From Hybos culiciformis (Eukaryota > Arthropoda > Insecta > Diptera > Hybotidae), in contig OZ023274.1 in NCBI GenBank assembly GCA_964007475.1, positions 33,056,861 to 33,120,860 on the forward strand: 64,000 nt of DNA, given 5' to 3'. The notes beneath the pieces were generated by a model, which saw only the letters and a list, made by a program, of their open reading frames with translations, searched no databases and was not told where the DNA came from. The stretch's first letter is position 1, and every line of letters starts with the position of its first letter. The translations under genes and the position numbers were made by a program. Positions 13,956 to 26,557 of this stretch are shown here, in pieces.

Positions 13956-14013
13956 GGCGAGCGTATTATTCTGGGCTGTATATTATATGTTCGTTAAAGC
14001 TTAAAAAAACAAC

Positions 14014-14049
14014 TGATGTCGATATGATATTCGAAACTGAGTTTTTATA
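14014..14049 (-). promoter_or_regulatory. TATA-Inr core promoter of the Gly/His-rich gene
   Basis: On the minus strand TATAAAAA (14049-14042) lies about 30 bases upstream of an insect initiator TCAGTT (14016-14011). This predicts transcription start at the A at 14014 and a 5' UTR of about 58 bases before the ATG at 13955. TATA-to-Inr spacing is as expected for a focused insect promoter. Confidence 0.75.
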
Positions 14050-17000
14050 CAAAATTTAAATTCAAATGTGTTATAAAAATAATATTGCAATAATATTTAT
14101 GGTTCATTTTTAGCGGTTTTTTTCTTTTTGGCAAATTATACAATATCTTGAAATTTTTAGGCCTTTTGCAACTAAAAAGATGCATTTAAACTTGGATATA
14201 TATGCGGACAAAAACTATAATGATCATATAATCGTAAAATTTTTATGTTTATTGTTACATAAAATATGATTATGTTGTTCCATTCATGAATTATAAGTTT
14301 TCGAAAGAGATCAATATTAAAAAATTAGCATAACTATTTATTGACTATAGATGAATTACATTTTTGGATTGAAAAGATTAATAATATCAAATGGAATTAT
14401 GATGTATTTGGCTTGTGGGTGTTTTAAGAAGTGGTCATCATAAAAATAAATATTATTAATGCAATTATTTATTTAAACAAAACATAGAATATACAAAAGA
14501 AAACACTTATATTTGTTTAAAAATTTTTGAAAATTATATTCAATATTACAATATTACAAATAAAGATGATATTTGGGATTAAAAGTTGAAAATAATATGC
14601 CTCAAAAACGTTTAATAAGCATACATTTGAAGCAAAGTTATCAATCAGATAGCAGATTCCAATATTTGCTTTTACGATAATGCTAAAAAATATATATTTT
14701 TGAAATTTTCATAATTATTGGACTGATTTTTAATACTTTGCTTCTGGAGAGAAGGGTTTTCATATACAAGTATACATTATAACTATTTTGACGATTGTGG
14801 AGTACATTTCTGCAGTACAGATTTAAACGTAACTGAAACTAATTGACAAAATTATATTTTATTTAAAATAATTTAATAATTATTAATTTTTAATTAAGGA
14901 ATATAAAGTAATAAGATTTTTTCATGAATTTTTTTAATTAAGTATGTATTACTATTTGTTATGCAATCAAATTTTTGTTCAAGATGTGTGTAAAGAATAT
15001 TCTTCCAGCCTATAAATTTTTTAATTAATTAAGTAAATAAATTTTTTTTTTTAAATAAATACGATGTTTATTTACAAATTTTTATTTCACATTATAATCA
15101 TAATATTTACTTAGGTGTAATTTAATAATGTATAATTTTTTTTATACATCCCATTTTTGCCCCATTCTTTAAAGTCAAATAAATAACTAAGTTGATTAAA
15201 TTATTTAATAAAAAATTAAAATTAAAAAAGTGTTAATAATAATTTTTTATTATTATTATTATTATTATTTCGCATATTAATTGTTAACATGCGGTTACTC
15301 ATAAAATATTAATCAATTAACATTCAAATTGATTTAAAAATGCACGTGAACATGATGTTGTTCATTATTTAAAAAAAAATTTTCTTTCTTATTTTGCATT
15401 TAATTATATTAGAGGAAATTATGCGAAAATATATTTAATGCATTCTATGATGTCATTTATTCATATTGTAAGTACCTTCTTCTTCGTGTAAGCTTCAAAT
15501 TATAGTTACATCCTGTCGTCTTAACCAACTTACTTTAAACGTCAATGCCGTCATAGTACTACTGAGACATTTTCTCAAACATTTGTTTTTATCTGACGTT
15601 GTACTAAAATACATAATGTAAAATTAAGTTTGTATTGCCACAAATTAAAAAAATATTTTTCTATTTTATATCTTAAATATTCGATGTGATATAATGTGAT
15701 CGACACTATAATAGATATGTGCTTTTTTAACTTAAAGAATTATATCAAGAAAACATATAGGTAATGAACATTAATATATTAAATAGAAATGGACATTAAT
15801 GCATTAAATATCAATAAGTAATATAAAGATATAATTTAGGATCAATGTGTCCAAAAATGGTCGACATTTATGTAAATATCTTGTTATTTTAGCGTGAGTT
15901 CACTATTTACTCAATTTTCCCATTCAATTTGCGTTTGATAATCAAATTTTTATTTAAATTTGTTATACAATTTAAATTTCTATATATATAATGTTTTGGT
16001 ATATTTTATATTAAATTTAAATTTATTTTGCTGTTAAGTTCATTCAACTTATTTTTTTTTAGATAACTTTGCGAAATAAATTAATTTCGGAAATAAATTT
16101 TTTTTTATAAAATGTTTATTGTAATAAAAAATAATATATGCATATAAAAAAATAAGTTCAAGGATCGATTAATTTTTATATTGAAAAATTTCTACAGAGA
16201 TTATGTTATTTTCTTCCAATATAAATGTACATAATATGTATAATGTATGTACATGTATGAATATGTACGTAAGTAGGGATATAGTAAATTTTTTTTCTTC
16301 CATTTCATTTGTTACAAAACAAAAAAACAGTTTATAGATAGCACAGATGGTAGTATACATACATAATGATATTAAATACAGATACTTTCGTTACAAATGC
16401 CTTTCTTATTATTTTCTAAATATACTATATAAAAATTTCTTTTTTTCTTTGCAGGTAAACAAACCAAATTGCATAATACATATTTTAAGCTAGAATGTAA
16501 GTTCGTTATTCTTTCTCAATGTTTTATTAATTTTTTATCATTTAAATAAATCTTTCATATAAAAATTTTTTATGGAATAGTATTTAAAAAAAAATTTAGT
16601 GACTTGATTTTGAGGCACAACAATATTTTTCTTGATCTTCTATTCCCAGAATTATGTGAAAGTTAGGTGACCGAAATTCTAGTGTTAGCTACCAAGTCTC
16701 CTTGAAGATTACATCAATGTGTTCAATGTGTGACTTTACTTCCCTATTTATGTCGAGATAACATATTTTCACGTATTTTAAAAAAACTTTTTTATATGTT
16801 TGTACTACATCTACATTTATAAAAAAAAATTAATTTGTTTTTAATATTTTATCTAAAAAGTGAAATTGATTGATTCTTATTAATTTTTAAATAATGCTAA
16901 TTAAATAAAACAATTAATTTTCATCAAAGGGAGCTTTTATTCTTTTTCATATATAAATAATTCATTTTGTTTTCGGGAATTAAAGACATGAATAATAAAT

Positions 17001-18368
17001 ATTTAATATATATTTGTAGGTTTTATAAATACTTTTTTCTGATGATTCACTTCAAATTCTATAATTAACGTCTAAGGTTCTATAACGTATTCCGTTCTGA
17101 TTTTAAAATTGTCCCAAAGTCCTTATTCTCAAATACTATTTTGAAGGAAAGAATATTTTCGTACGTTTTTAAAATTTGTAACGAAATACATGATATGAGC
17201 ACTAAATAGCTGATGTATTTTTGATAATATGGACTCATAAAACATAAATTAAATTATAAAAAAATAGAAATAAATTATCAAATAAAATAATATTAATAAT
17301 TTTTTTTTTAACTTTATTTTATCGTAATATTTTATATTTAAATTATAAATTATTTTCAAATTAATTGAGAAGTGAAAATTTATTTTTATTATGATAAAAA
17401 TTAAGCCTTAAAGCTACACGCACTGAACTACATATACTAACATCATCAGGCTATAATTATAAATATTATTTTATAAAATTATAGTTGAAAAAAAAAAAAA
17501 AAATAGAAAATATTGTTTAATGAGTATTAACGAAAAAAATTGTTGAATTATATAATTATATAATATATTATTTTCTTCGTGGAAAAAAAAAAGCATAAAG
17601 AATAAACATGCATCATATACGTTTATAAATCTTCACTTATGTTATGAATTTTAAATTATGTTAAGATTTATGTTAAGATTTATATAATTTATTGTTTATG
17701 AATTTCTTTGGATAGGCAGGTTTTAAGCTTAAATTAGCTCTGAATTATCTACTAGAGTAGTTTTATAAATTTATCTCTTTAAAAAATGAATTAAATTCGA
17801 AAAAAAAAACCTACTCATTATGTTTTTAATTAAAATTTTGGTCACGTTGTGATATAATAATTAACATTAGATATAGTAGTTATAATCTGAAATTGTTTCA
17901 AAAAGCATTTAAAAATAATTTTTTGAAATAAAACCATCCCAATTTGCTATTAAAAACTTCGTTTTATGACAAAAATAAAAAGATGGTTTCAATTTGAATA
18001 CATTTAGGCTGGCCCGAATTTAAGTAATTTCAGTAATTATAAATTTTAATTTTTTCTGGAACACTCGAGATTTTACTATGATTAAGTGATAACAAAAGTT
18101 CTGAAAATAGAAGATGATTACAGAAAGTATTTTTTCAAAATAAAATTAGGTAGGTATATAATTTTTGTTATAAATTTCTTTATTTTTTTTCGACAAGAAA
18201 GCTAAATAAAATTAGCTGATTCAATATTTATTATTTTGCTTAAAAATGAGATGAAAAAATATCTATTTTTATTAAATTATATTTATAATTTTATTATTAT
18301 TTAAATTTATTTGTTATGCGAATTATTCAATCTTTCGGTTTTCAGTTATACGACATGACATTATATTA

Positions 18369-18728
18369 TTCTTAGTTATGAAGATCCTTAAGTACAAAAA
18401 TCTTTTTTTTTATTCCAAAGTCTTATACAAAATTCTTAATTATGAAATCTTTAATTACAAAATCTTTTAAGTCAAAATTCATTTTTATTTTATCTTAGAT
18501 CTGGAAATATTAAATTTAAGTATTAATTTACATTTCTTCTACAATAATATTAATTTTAAACAATTTAATTAAAATTCTATAACTAATTATAATTAATATT
18601 ATCTTTAAAATTAAAAAAAATTAATAAAAATGTTTATAGATTTTGTATTTACGGATTTTGTAACTAAAGAATTAGTCAAAACAAATTTCGAAATTAAGGA
18701 TTTTGTAAAACGATTTGGAAACTAAGAA
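18369..18728. mobile_element. Foldback MITE with iterated internal motif
   Basis: Ends are TTCTTAG...CTAAGAA, flanked by TA on both sides (TA target duplication, as in Tc1/mariner-type MITEs). The arms, about 110 bp each, are imperfectly complementary. Both consist of repeated variants of a unit like TCCTTAATTACAAAATC, so the element is both palindromic and internally repetitive. It has no coding capacity. Confidence 0.6.
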
Positions 18729-21700
18729 TATAGTTTTTTTTTGTTTTAATAAAATTTTCCCCAATTGAAAATTTTTATAATTCAACTTTTCATTCCTTTT
18801 TTTTACATAATTTTACCATCATATTTTGTATTACTTTTTTTTTTTGGTACGAAATCCCCATCAATTATAATTTAGGATTTATTTTTTTTTCAAACATTGC
18901 ATAACAAAATAATATTTTCCCCAACCATAATTTCTTTATTATATAAATCAAAAAAAAAAAAATTGTATATATAAATATTTTATTTTAAAATAAAAATATA
19001 ATAATCAGATCAAAAATAGGATTTCTGTTCATGCTATATATCTACATACATATATAAAATAAATGGCTATATAAGAAACGTCATTGGACTTTTGCGCAAA
19101 CAATAACAAAACAGAAAAAAAAAAAAAACTTAATGTTTCTTTCATTAATAAATAAAGTTCCAAAATTATAACGCACGTAAGCAATATTTACGTACATGTG
19201 CACAAGATCTATGATTACTATTATTATCTATTTTTTTATTTATTATTTTTTTTGTTTATTTGTTGAAAATTTTGAAAACGCAGTTCATTTAATATTAATG
19301 GGTTTTATGTTGCAATCAATTTTTAATGCGTATCTTAATATCACAAATTTTTTTATACAATGTATCTAAGTACAGATTTTGAGTTCATATGTAAAAATTA
19401 ATAATTTTTATCTAATTTCCTTAAAGATCGCTTCTGACTTAATGTAACTCAAGAATTGTTTATTTTTTTTTTTATATTTTCAATATATTTCAATATTATA
19501 TTTTCCTAAGGAATTTTGATTATTCATAAATTTTTTTTTAATGTTTTTTTCCATACTAAACATTTTCTATTTGACTCATTTGACATTATTTTTGTTTTGA
19601 ATTCTTTATACTAAACAAAAAACATTTTTTAGTGTTAATTTTCAGTTTTTTCATATCTATCCGGAAATGTCATTAAACTTTTCGATTATCAAATAATTGT
19701 TTTTATTCCTCTTTTTTTATGAACTGATCTAAGAATTAAATAAACAAACAGACAAGGAGACCTTTTCGTCTGACCTGTAGGTAGGACCTGTATGAGTTTT
19801 TAATTTTATTATTAAAAATTTTATTATTAAAAAAAAAATTTTTTTTATAAACAAAAATAAAAATATTATTAAAACAAAAAAAAAAAAATGTTTATTATAT
19901 ATTTTTGAACACAAGCCAAAACACTTAAAAAAAAATAATAATATAAAATAAATATAAACAAAAATAATAAATAATAATAAAAAAAAAAGCTTTCCATGTT
20001 ATTCTTTGTTGTTTGTTATAAATTCAGTTAGACATACTTGCGCCAAATTACCAACTTTTATGAAATTCTCTAATTGTGAACTCATTAAGTAGGTAAAGGT
20101 TTATTTATTGAGAGAATATCAAGAACTTACTTATAATAATGTATTTAAAAATTAAAAAAAAAAAAAGCTTCTTATGAAATTGAAATACAAAGTCCAATTT
20201 TGTTTTGTGCTTTTTTTTTTTCCTTTAGTTATTTATGATTTTTATTTTTATGTATGACATGTTTCTAAATTATTATTTTTTCATTCCCCTGATTATTTTA
20301 ATTTTATTTTAATTTGAAAAGAATGGGTTAAACGTTAAACTATTTACCTGGGACATTAAAACTTTAGAAACTTTTTTTTTTATACTTACATATTCAGTGG
20401 TAAAGTTAGAAATGTTTAACAACCGATACGCTTGAAAAAAGAAATTTGAGATTCGCATACAAGTGTAGTATTTATGAAGTAAAAACATTTTAATATTAAA
20501 TATTTAATTAAATAACTGCCAGGGATTGCTTTTTATCTACATGAACGGAAAATTTTGAAAATTTTAACGGCCGTACTTCACCACTACGTGGTATAACACT
20601 TAAGAAAATTTTGACATTTTCAGTTTAAGATGATCAGTGAAATGTACATATTCTTATAGCTTATACCATATTTTTTTCACTACATCTACCAAGAGAAGCT
20701 TACACAGTGCTAAAGTATTGTTTATTTTTAAAATTTTCAATTTCAATAATAATTGCAATTATATAAAGAAGTTACTGGGTGTTACGGATTAAAATCAATA
20801 ATTTTGTCCTGTTATTAACAGAGAATTTTTTATTTTGACAAATTTGTCTGGACTCAAGATTTATCAATATGTCTTATAATTTTTTGTTTGATCCTTTCTA
20901 ACTATCTATTTCAAAGTTTGAAAACGATCTTAGCTCATTAATAGTCGTAATTTTCAAAATAAAAAATGTAAATTCAAAATTATATAATTCAAAACTATTT
21001 CATGGATTCATTACTTATATTAACGAAGCGCACAACCCACTTTTTTTTTTATATAACATTAAACCTATCATACTATGCAATTTTAAATGATAATCAAATC
21101 ACACAATCTTTGTTGTTATGACTATATCAAAAAATTATTTCCAATATAAAAAATATGTGAAAGAAAAAGTCGAACACAAAAAAAAAAAAATTCTAATCCA
21201 AGTTTAATTAAGTATGTTGTCTATTTTGAAGAGGTATTTTTAATGTATTAGTAGAGACTAGCTGTGGACATACGACGAGTATAATTTAAAAAAAAAAGTG
21301 TATGTAAATAAATAATAAATTTTCGATTTCTAAATAAAATTTTTGCGACTCTAAAAAACAAAACATATACAAACTTTCAAAATATTTGTATATGATCTTC
21401 ATTAAAGTATATAAAAACAAAATAAACTTAAAAAAATTGTAGATTTGATTATTGCGTCTACTTGTAGAATATAATTAATACATATATTGCTCACCAGTTT
21501 TTTTCCTATATAGAGATAAAATTATTTTCTAAATAAAATTAAATAGTTCACTTAAAGTTGTGGTAATAGTCGAAGGTATTAATAAAATTGACTTCGCTTA
21601 TAAATCAAAAAAACGATTAAAATATAATTGTAATAAAAAAATTTCATTTAAATTTCATATCGATGGTTTACAAGCAAAACTCACTAAGTACATTTTATAA

Positions 21701-23253
21701 GTTTTTTGGTTTTTGTTATGCTAAGTTGACTCATTATAATGTCAACTTTATGCTGCCAAAACCTTATTACTCGCAACTTGATATTGTGCAAGTTATAAGG
21801 TTCAGTTTAATTTCACTAAGTCAATTGTTATTATAATATAAAATATATTATAAATATTATAAATACAATATAAAACATTTTTGTAATCCTTTTCTAAACT
21901 AAAGAACAATATTTTGACAAAACATCGATATTAAATGTAATAACATAATTTTGACAGAATCAAACTTGTTAAAAATCGACTTAATAAAAACTATGTGAAT
22001 TCTTCTTGTAAACCAACGACATTAATTTCTGTAAGCTATTGTCATCTTTTTCCTTCTATCATGGATTTTTTTTTGACATTTAATGATTAAATTCGAAAAA
22101 TTATAGTGATAAACACTCTGTCAACTAACAATTTTGTCAATAAAAATAATTTTGTTTTAATTTTTATCAACCGAATTAATTTATATACGTGAATAAAAAT
22201 TACAAAGAAATTATTGTTTTTTTTATGTTTGTGCTTAATTTTTATTTTTTTTATTTTTTAGACATTTCAAGTTTTTAAGAAATTTCGATTTCGCAGTTAA
22301 AACCAAAACTTTGAATAATTATAAACATAATATTCGTTAGTTAAAAAAAAAAAATAAATAAATAAAAATAAATATAAATAAAAACATTACATACTTACTA
22401 ACTAAAAAACTGTTGAAAACAAAAAAAAAATATAAGGTTGTTTGTGTTATTTTTTTACCAATTTTTAATTTATTTATTTTTATTATATAGAAAAAAAAAA
22501 CTTTTTTATAATAAATATATGTATAAACTATATAAATAATTTATTTAGTATGTACAATTTATACATATATGTAAAAAAAAAAAGTATCTAAAATGAAAGT
22601 TTAATTTTTAAAACTATGAAAATTTTAGAAAAAAGCTCTTCAGTAGCACCTTGACATTCATTTAGTTGAAATTGAAAATTGAAAATTTTTTTGTAATTTA
22701 TATTTTCACAATTTTTCTTTTGTTGATTTTTGGTTAGAAATTGCATAATTTTTCGTCTCTATACTTTTTCATTAAAAAGGAAAATTTTTGAAAATTTTTT
22801 ATTCACAAAAAAATTGTAAATAAATAAAAATTTCTTCGAGAGTGAAATCAAGGTTATTTTTAGTCGAAATCGGGTTTTTCAAAAAACTATCACTATTTTT
22901 GGTTATTTTTTTTTTTTGTGATTTGAAAAAAAAAAAAAATTTTTTTTAAATTTTTTTATTTACCAATTTCTTATCAAAATTAAAAAAAGTAAGTTATTTT
23001 TGTTTTATTTTTAAGTTTGTTTCGTAAATTGTTTATGAGGATTCGTTGAAACTATAATAATGGATTTAAAATTGTTCCACTGGATTGCAAACAAAATTTG
23101 AAATGTTGAGTTAATTAATTTCGCTCGATGGTTGTAAAATATTTTTTAATGAGTTTTTCAAATGTTCGAATTTATTGTTAACTAGTTGATCTGGGCGCAA
23201 AGGTTGATTGGCTCTAGCCTAGTCTTTATTAATAATAAAAAAAAATTACACAG

Positions 23254-23462
23254 GCGTAACAAATTTGGGAGCAAAAAGTTCGCAAAAAGTTGACCATTGC
23301 CGAAAGTACTCGACCAAATGTCATCTACGGAAAATAACTCTTCCAATGACACCGGTTTCTCATCCTAATGGGTTCATTGGTTGTGAAGTTTATGTGTTAC
23401 ATATATATCGGACTTTCATTTTTATATATTTTATATATTTTTTCTTCGGCAGATTTTCGTAA
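23254..23462 (+). other. Weak exon candidate, unidentified
   Basis: A patch with noticeably more G+C than its surroundings follows an acceptor-like TTACACAG. One frame stays open to the TAA at 23,460-23,462. Its first ~48 codons use mixed residues (motifs such as CRKYSTKCHLRK and TPVSHPNGF) rather than the Lys/Asn/Ile/Phe typical of random A+T-rich frames. There is no clear donor and no family match. It could be a lone exon of a gene with long introns, an untranslated exon, or an old transposon fragment. Confidence 0.2.
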
Positions 23463-24999
23463 CGTGAAAAATCCATTATTTTACTTAATTAGTTAAGAAT
23501 TTTCACTTTTTTTTGTACTGGCAAAGTATAAAGGTATTCCAAATAAAATTGTCTTAATGATTCATACGAATTAAATGTCCTTCACTTTCGGAACAAATTT
23601 TAGACTCGTTTTCATTATAAAATTTTAAAGCTTTTTTTTTTTTTGTTATTATCAAAGTAGAAATGTCTATAAATTATAAATAAAATAGTTACGCAATATT
23701 TGAATATCTCTATCCAGTATAACTTTTATTTAACTTTTTTTTTTTTTTTTCATTATTATTTATTAGTTACATAAAAAGCAAATTATATTAAGTGCATTAT
23801 TATATACCATATTAGGGTATTGCGCAAGTATTTTCCACTTAATTAAACCGCTTGAATCGCGGTTTTATGGTGAATATAAACAGTATATTGAGAATAATAT
23901 TTTATTAAGAATATCTAAATTAGAATTTAAATTTATTTTATTATTTAATGGGAATTCTGAGAAAATAAGCGTATTTCAAATGATTTCTGGTTGGAAAATG
24001 ACATCAAATCAAAGTAACACAATCGAAGCGCTTACGCTCGCTCTATTAATTATTTATATTTTTTAATGCTGATTCTTTATATAAACTTGAAGGTTAATCC
24101 AGTTACTAATTATTGCCCTTGGCTCAAAAATATTTCAATTCAAATTTATAAGCCTATCTTTATATCCTCATTTTATTAACATATACATTATCTAATTTTA
24201 TTATAAATTGAAAAATTATCATTAATATTTTTTTTTTTCATTTTATTGAAGTCTATAAGTCTATTTCGTTCTAATTTAATCTAATTTAAGTACACTTAAA
24301 AGCTGAGTACTACATTATACTGACGTTATTATTTATTCGAAGTTCAATAAAATTATTCCATATCAAACATAAATAATAAATAGAGAACATCTGATTTTCA
24401 TTCATCCACAATATAACAAAAAAAAATTAATAATAAAGTTTATCTAACTCTTATAAAATTTTTTTTTTGTTGGCACAACAAAACTAAAGTTTATATATTA
24501 ATTTATATATATATTTTTTTTTTGTTCATTTTATGAAAAAATAAATATAATATAAAATTAACAACAAGATCAAGGTTAAATTTTATTGACATATGCATAT
24601 TGGATTAATTTTAGTTTCTTCTATTTTATTCTTTAAATATCAAACTGTTGCAATTCATTTTTTGTTCACCAAATATTTCTTTAAATTTTTTTTTTTTTTC
24701 TTAATTCTATTTATGATACGATTCAACCGAATTTTATATACATATTATTAATTGAAGTTTAAATGATTGCTTTCACATATCGGTTTTTGAGTTTCTGTAA
24801 CACTGGCTTGAGGTAGAAAAGTATGTTAATCTCTGTAACTTATTTAATTTTTATTCTTAAAGAGTAAATTAAAAATATTTTATTCGAAGCCGTTTGTACC
24901 AACTAAATTGTAAAGCTACAAATAATTGTTTTATTTAAATTAAAGTTGAATGTCAGTTTAAGTAAGTTGATTTGAAAAATAATTGGTTATAAGTTTTAG

Positions 25000-25162
25000 G
25001 TACTCCATTTTATTTCCTATGTATTTCGTTATTCTACTTGTACATTTATTAATATCTACAGTGACAGTGATAGTATCTTCTCTTCAAAAACGAGCTCTCC
25101 TTTTTTTTGGATTTCATCCTCAAACTTTTTTTCAAGTTATTCGAAGGCATACTAAAAGAAAG
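25000..25162 (+). CDS. Possible single membrane-protein exon, unidentified
   Basis: An open segment lies between an acceptor-like TTTTAG and a donor-like AAG|GTATTA. It enters in phase 2 and exits in phase 0. It would encode a strongly hydrophobic helix (FPMYFVILLVHLLISTVTVI) followed by a basic stretch (IRRHTKRK), as in an integral membrane protein. I could not find adjoining exons or assign a family. Resemblance to the third membrane segment of ligand-gated channels is superficial. It may be chance. Confidence 0.22.
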
Positions 25163-26523
25163 GTATTAAAAATAAGGCGTTTGTATTATTTTAACATTAA
25201 AATTATGTACACCCTACTTTGTCATGAAAATAAAAAAAAAAAACATATTTCTTTTGTTTAAAAAATAAATTATTAGTTTTCTTTGTTCGAAGAATAAAAA
25301 GCTGATTAAAAATAAAACCAGATTTTAATATTGATTTCATAATGAAGTGTTACCATATAATTACATATGCACATAAATATATGTAAGATGCAGCACGTAC
25401 CGTACATATACTTAATATTTATTTTTTCTTTTGATTACAATTTCTTAAGCTTATTTGTGAAAACTTTTACTTAGCATTTACACAATAATTAGATCTAAAG
25501 TTATAGACCGATCATTTTCATAACCCAGGTTCATTTATATATATAGTATCAGATTTATTAGTTTTTATTTTTTTAATAAAACATTGAATAATACCGTATT
25601 AAACTATTATTATGTGATGTCCTATCAGTTTGAAGGTTATATGTAGGTAGATAATTAATATAAAATTATTTCCTTTTTAATAATCATTATGTCATTTCGT
25701 TGTCAAATAAAAAAAATTTTTCTAATCAGTTTTGAAATTGTGTAATTTATTAAATCAATAAACATGTACAAGTATATGTTAGTATATATTTTATAATGAA
25801 GTTTATTATATATTTAGTTAAATGGTAATTTTTTTTTTTACAAAGAAATTTAATATCTTCATTATTATTAAACAAACATGAAAAAGTTTTTCTGAACAAA
25901 TAATTCCATCAAGGACTTTCATATGTACTATGCACAATAATATACAACAATATTATTATATACTATATCGAAAATTAAACTTATAAAAAATTCAAATTCA
26001 AGGACATCATATGTTCACACGTGTTTCATCCTTAAATAAGTAGTTGGTTTGAAAAGGAGGTCTAGAAACGAAAAATAAGTTTTGTAATCTTGATGAGATT
26101 TTATTTTAAGGTTTTTACAGATTTTTTTTATGCCCTCTGTTCCTGGTAAGCAAAATTAAAATTATAATCCAGTAGGTTTCGTGTTGTATTCTTCATATAC
26201 ATCTTTACCAGATTTATTTTATATTTACATTGAAACTTGGAAGCATATCTTAAATATTTATATAAAAAAGTACAAAGAATTTCTGGAATCAATCCAATAA
26301 AAATGTAAATTGTATTTTATATTAAAAGAAAGAAAAATAATAAGAAATATTAAGAAATAAAAAAATAATTAGATGTTGTAGGTACAAGGTACATTATAAA
26401 TTTATTTATTTATTTTTATTTTTTTTTTCAAATTATTTTCTATTTCTGATTTTATTCGTGATTATTAAATTTATTTAAAGTTAATTAAAGTTCATTTCAT
26501 CTGAATCTGTTCAAAGGTTTATT

Positions 26524-26557
26524 CTCGTGTATAAAAAATCCTCGTGTATAAAAAATC
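26524..26557. repeat. 17-bp perfect tandem duplication
   Basis: CTCGTGTATAAAAAATC occurs twice back to back (26,524-26,540 and 26,541-26,557). This fits recent replication slippage. Confidence 0.8.
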
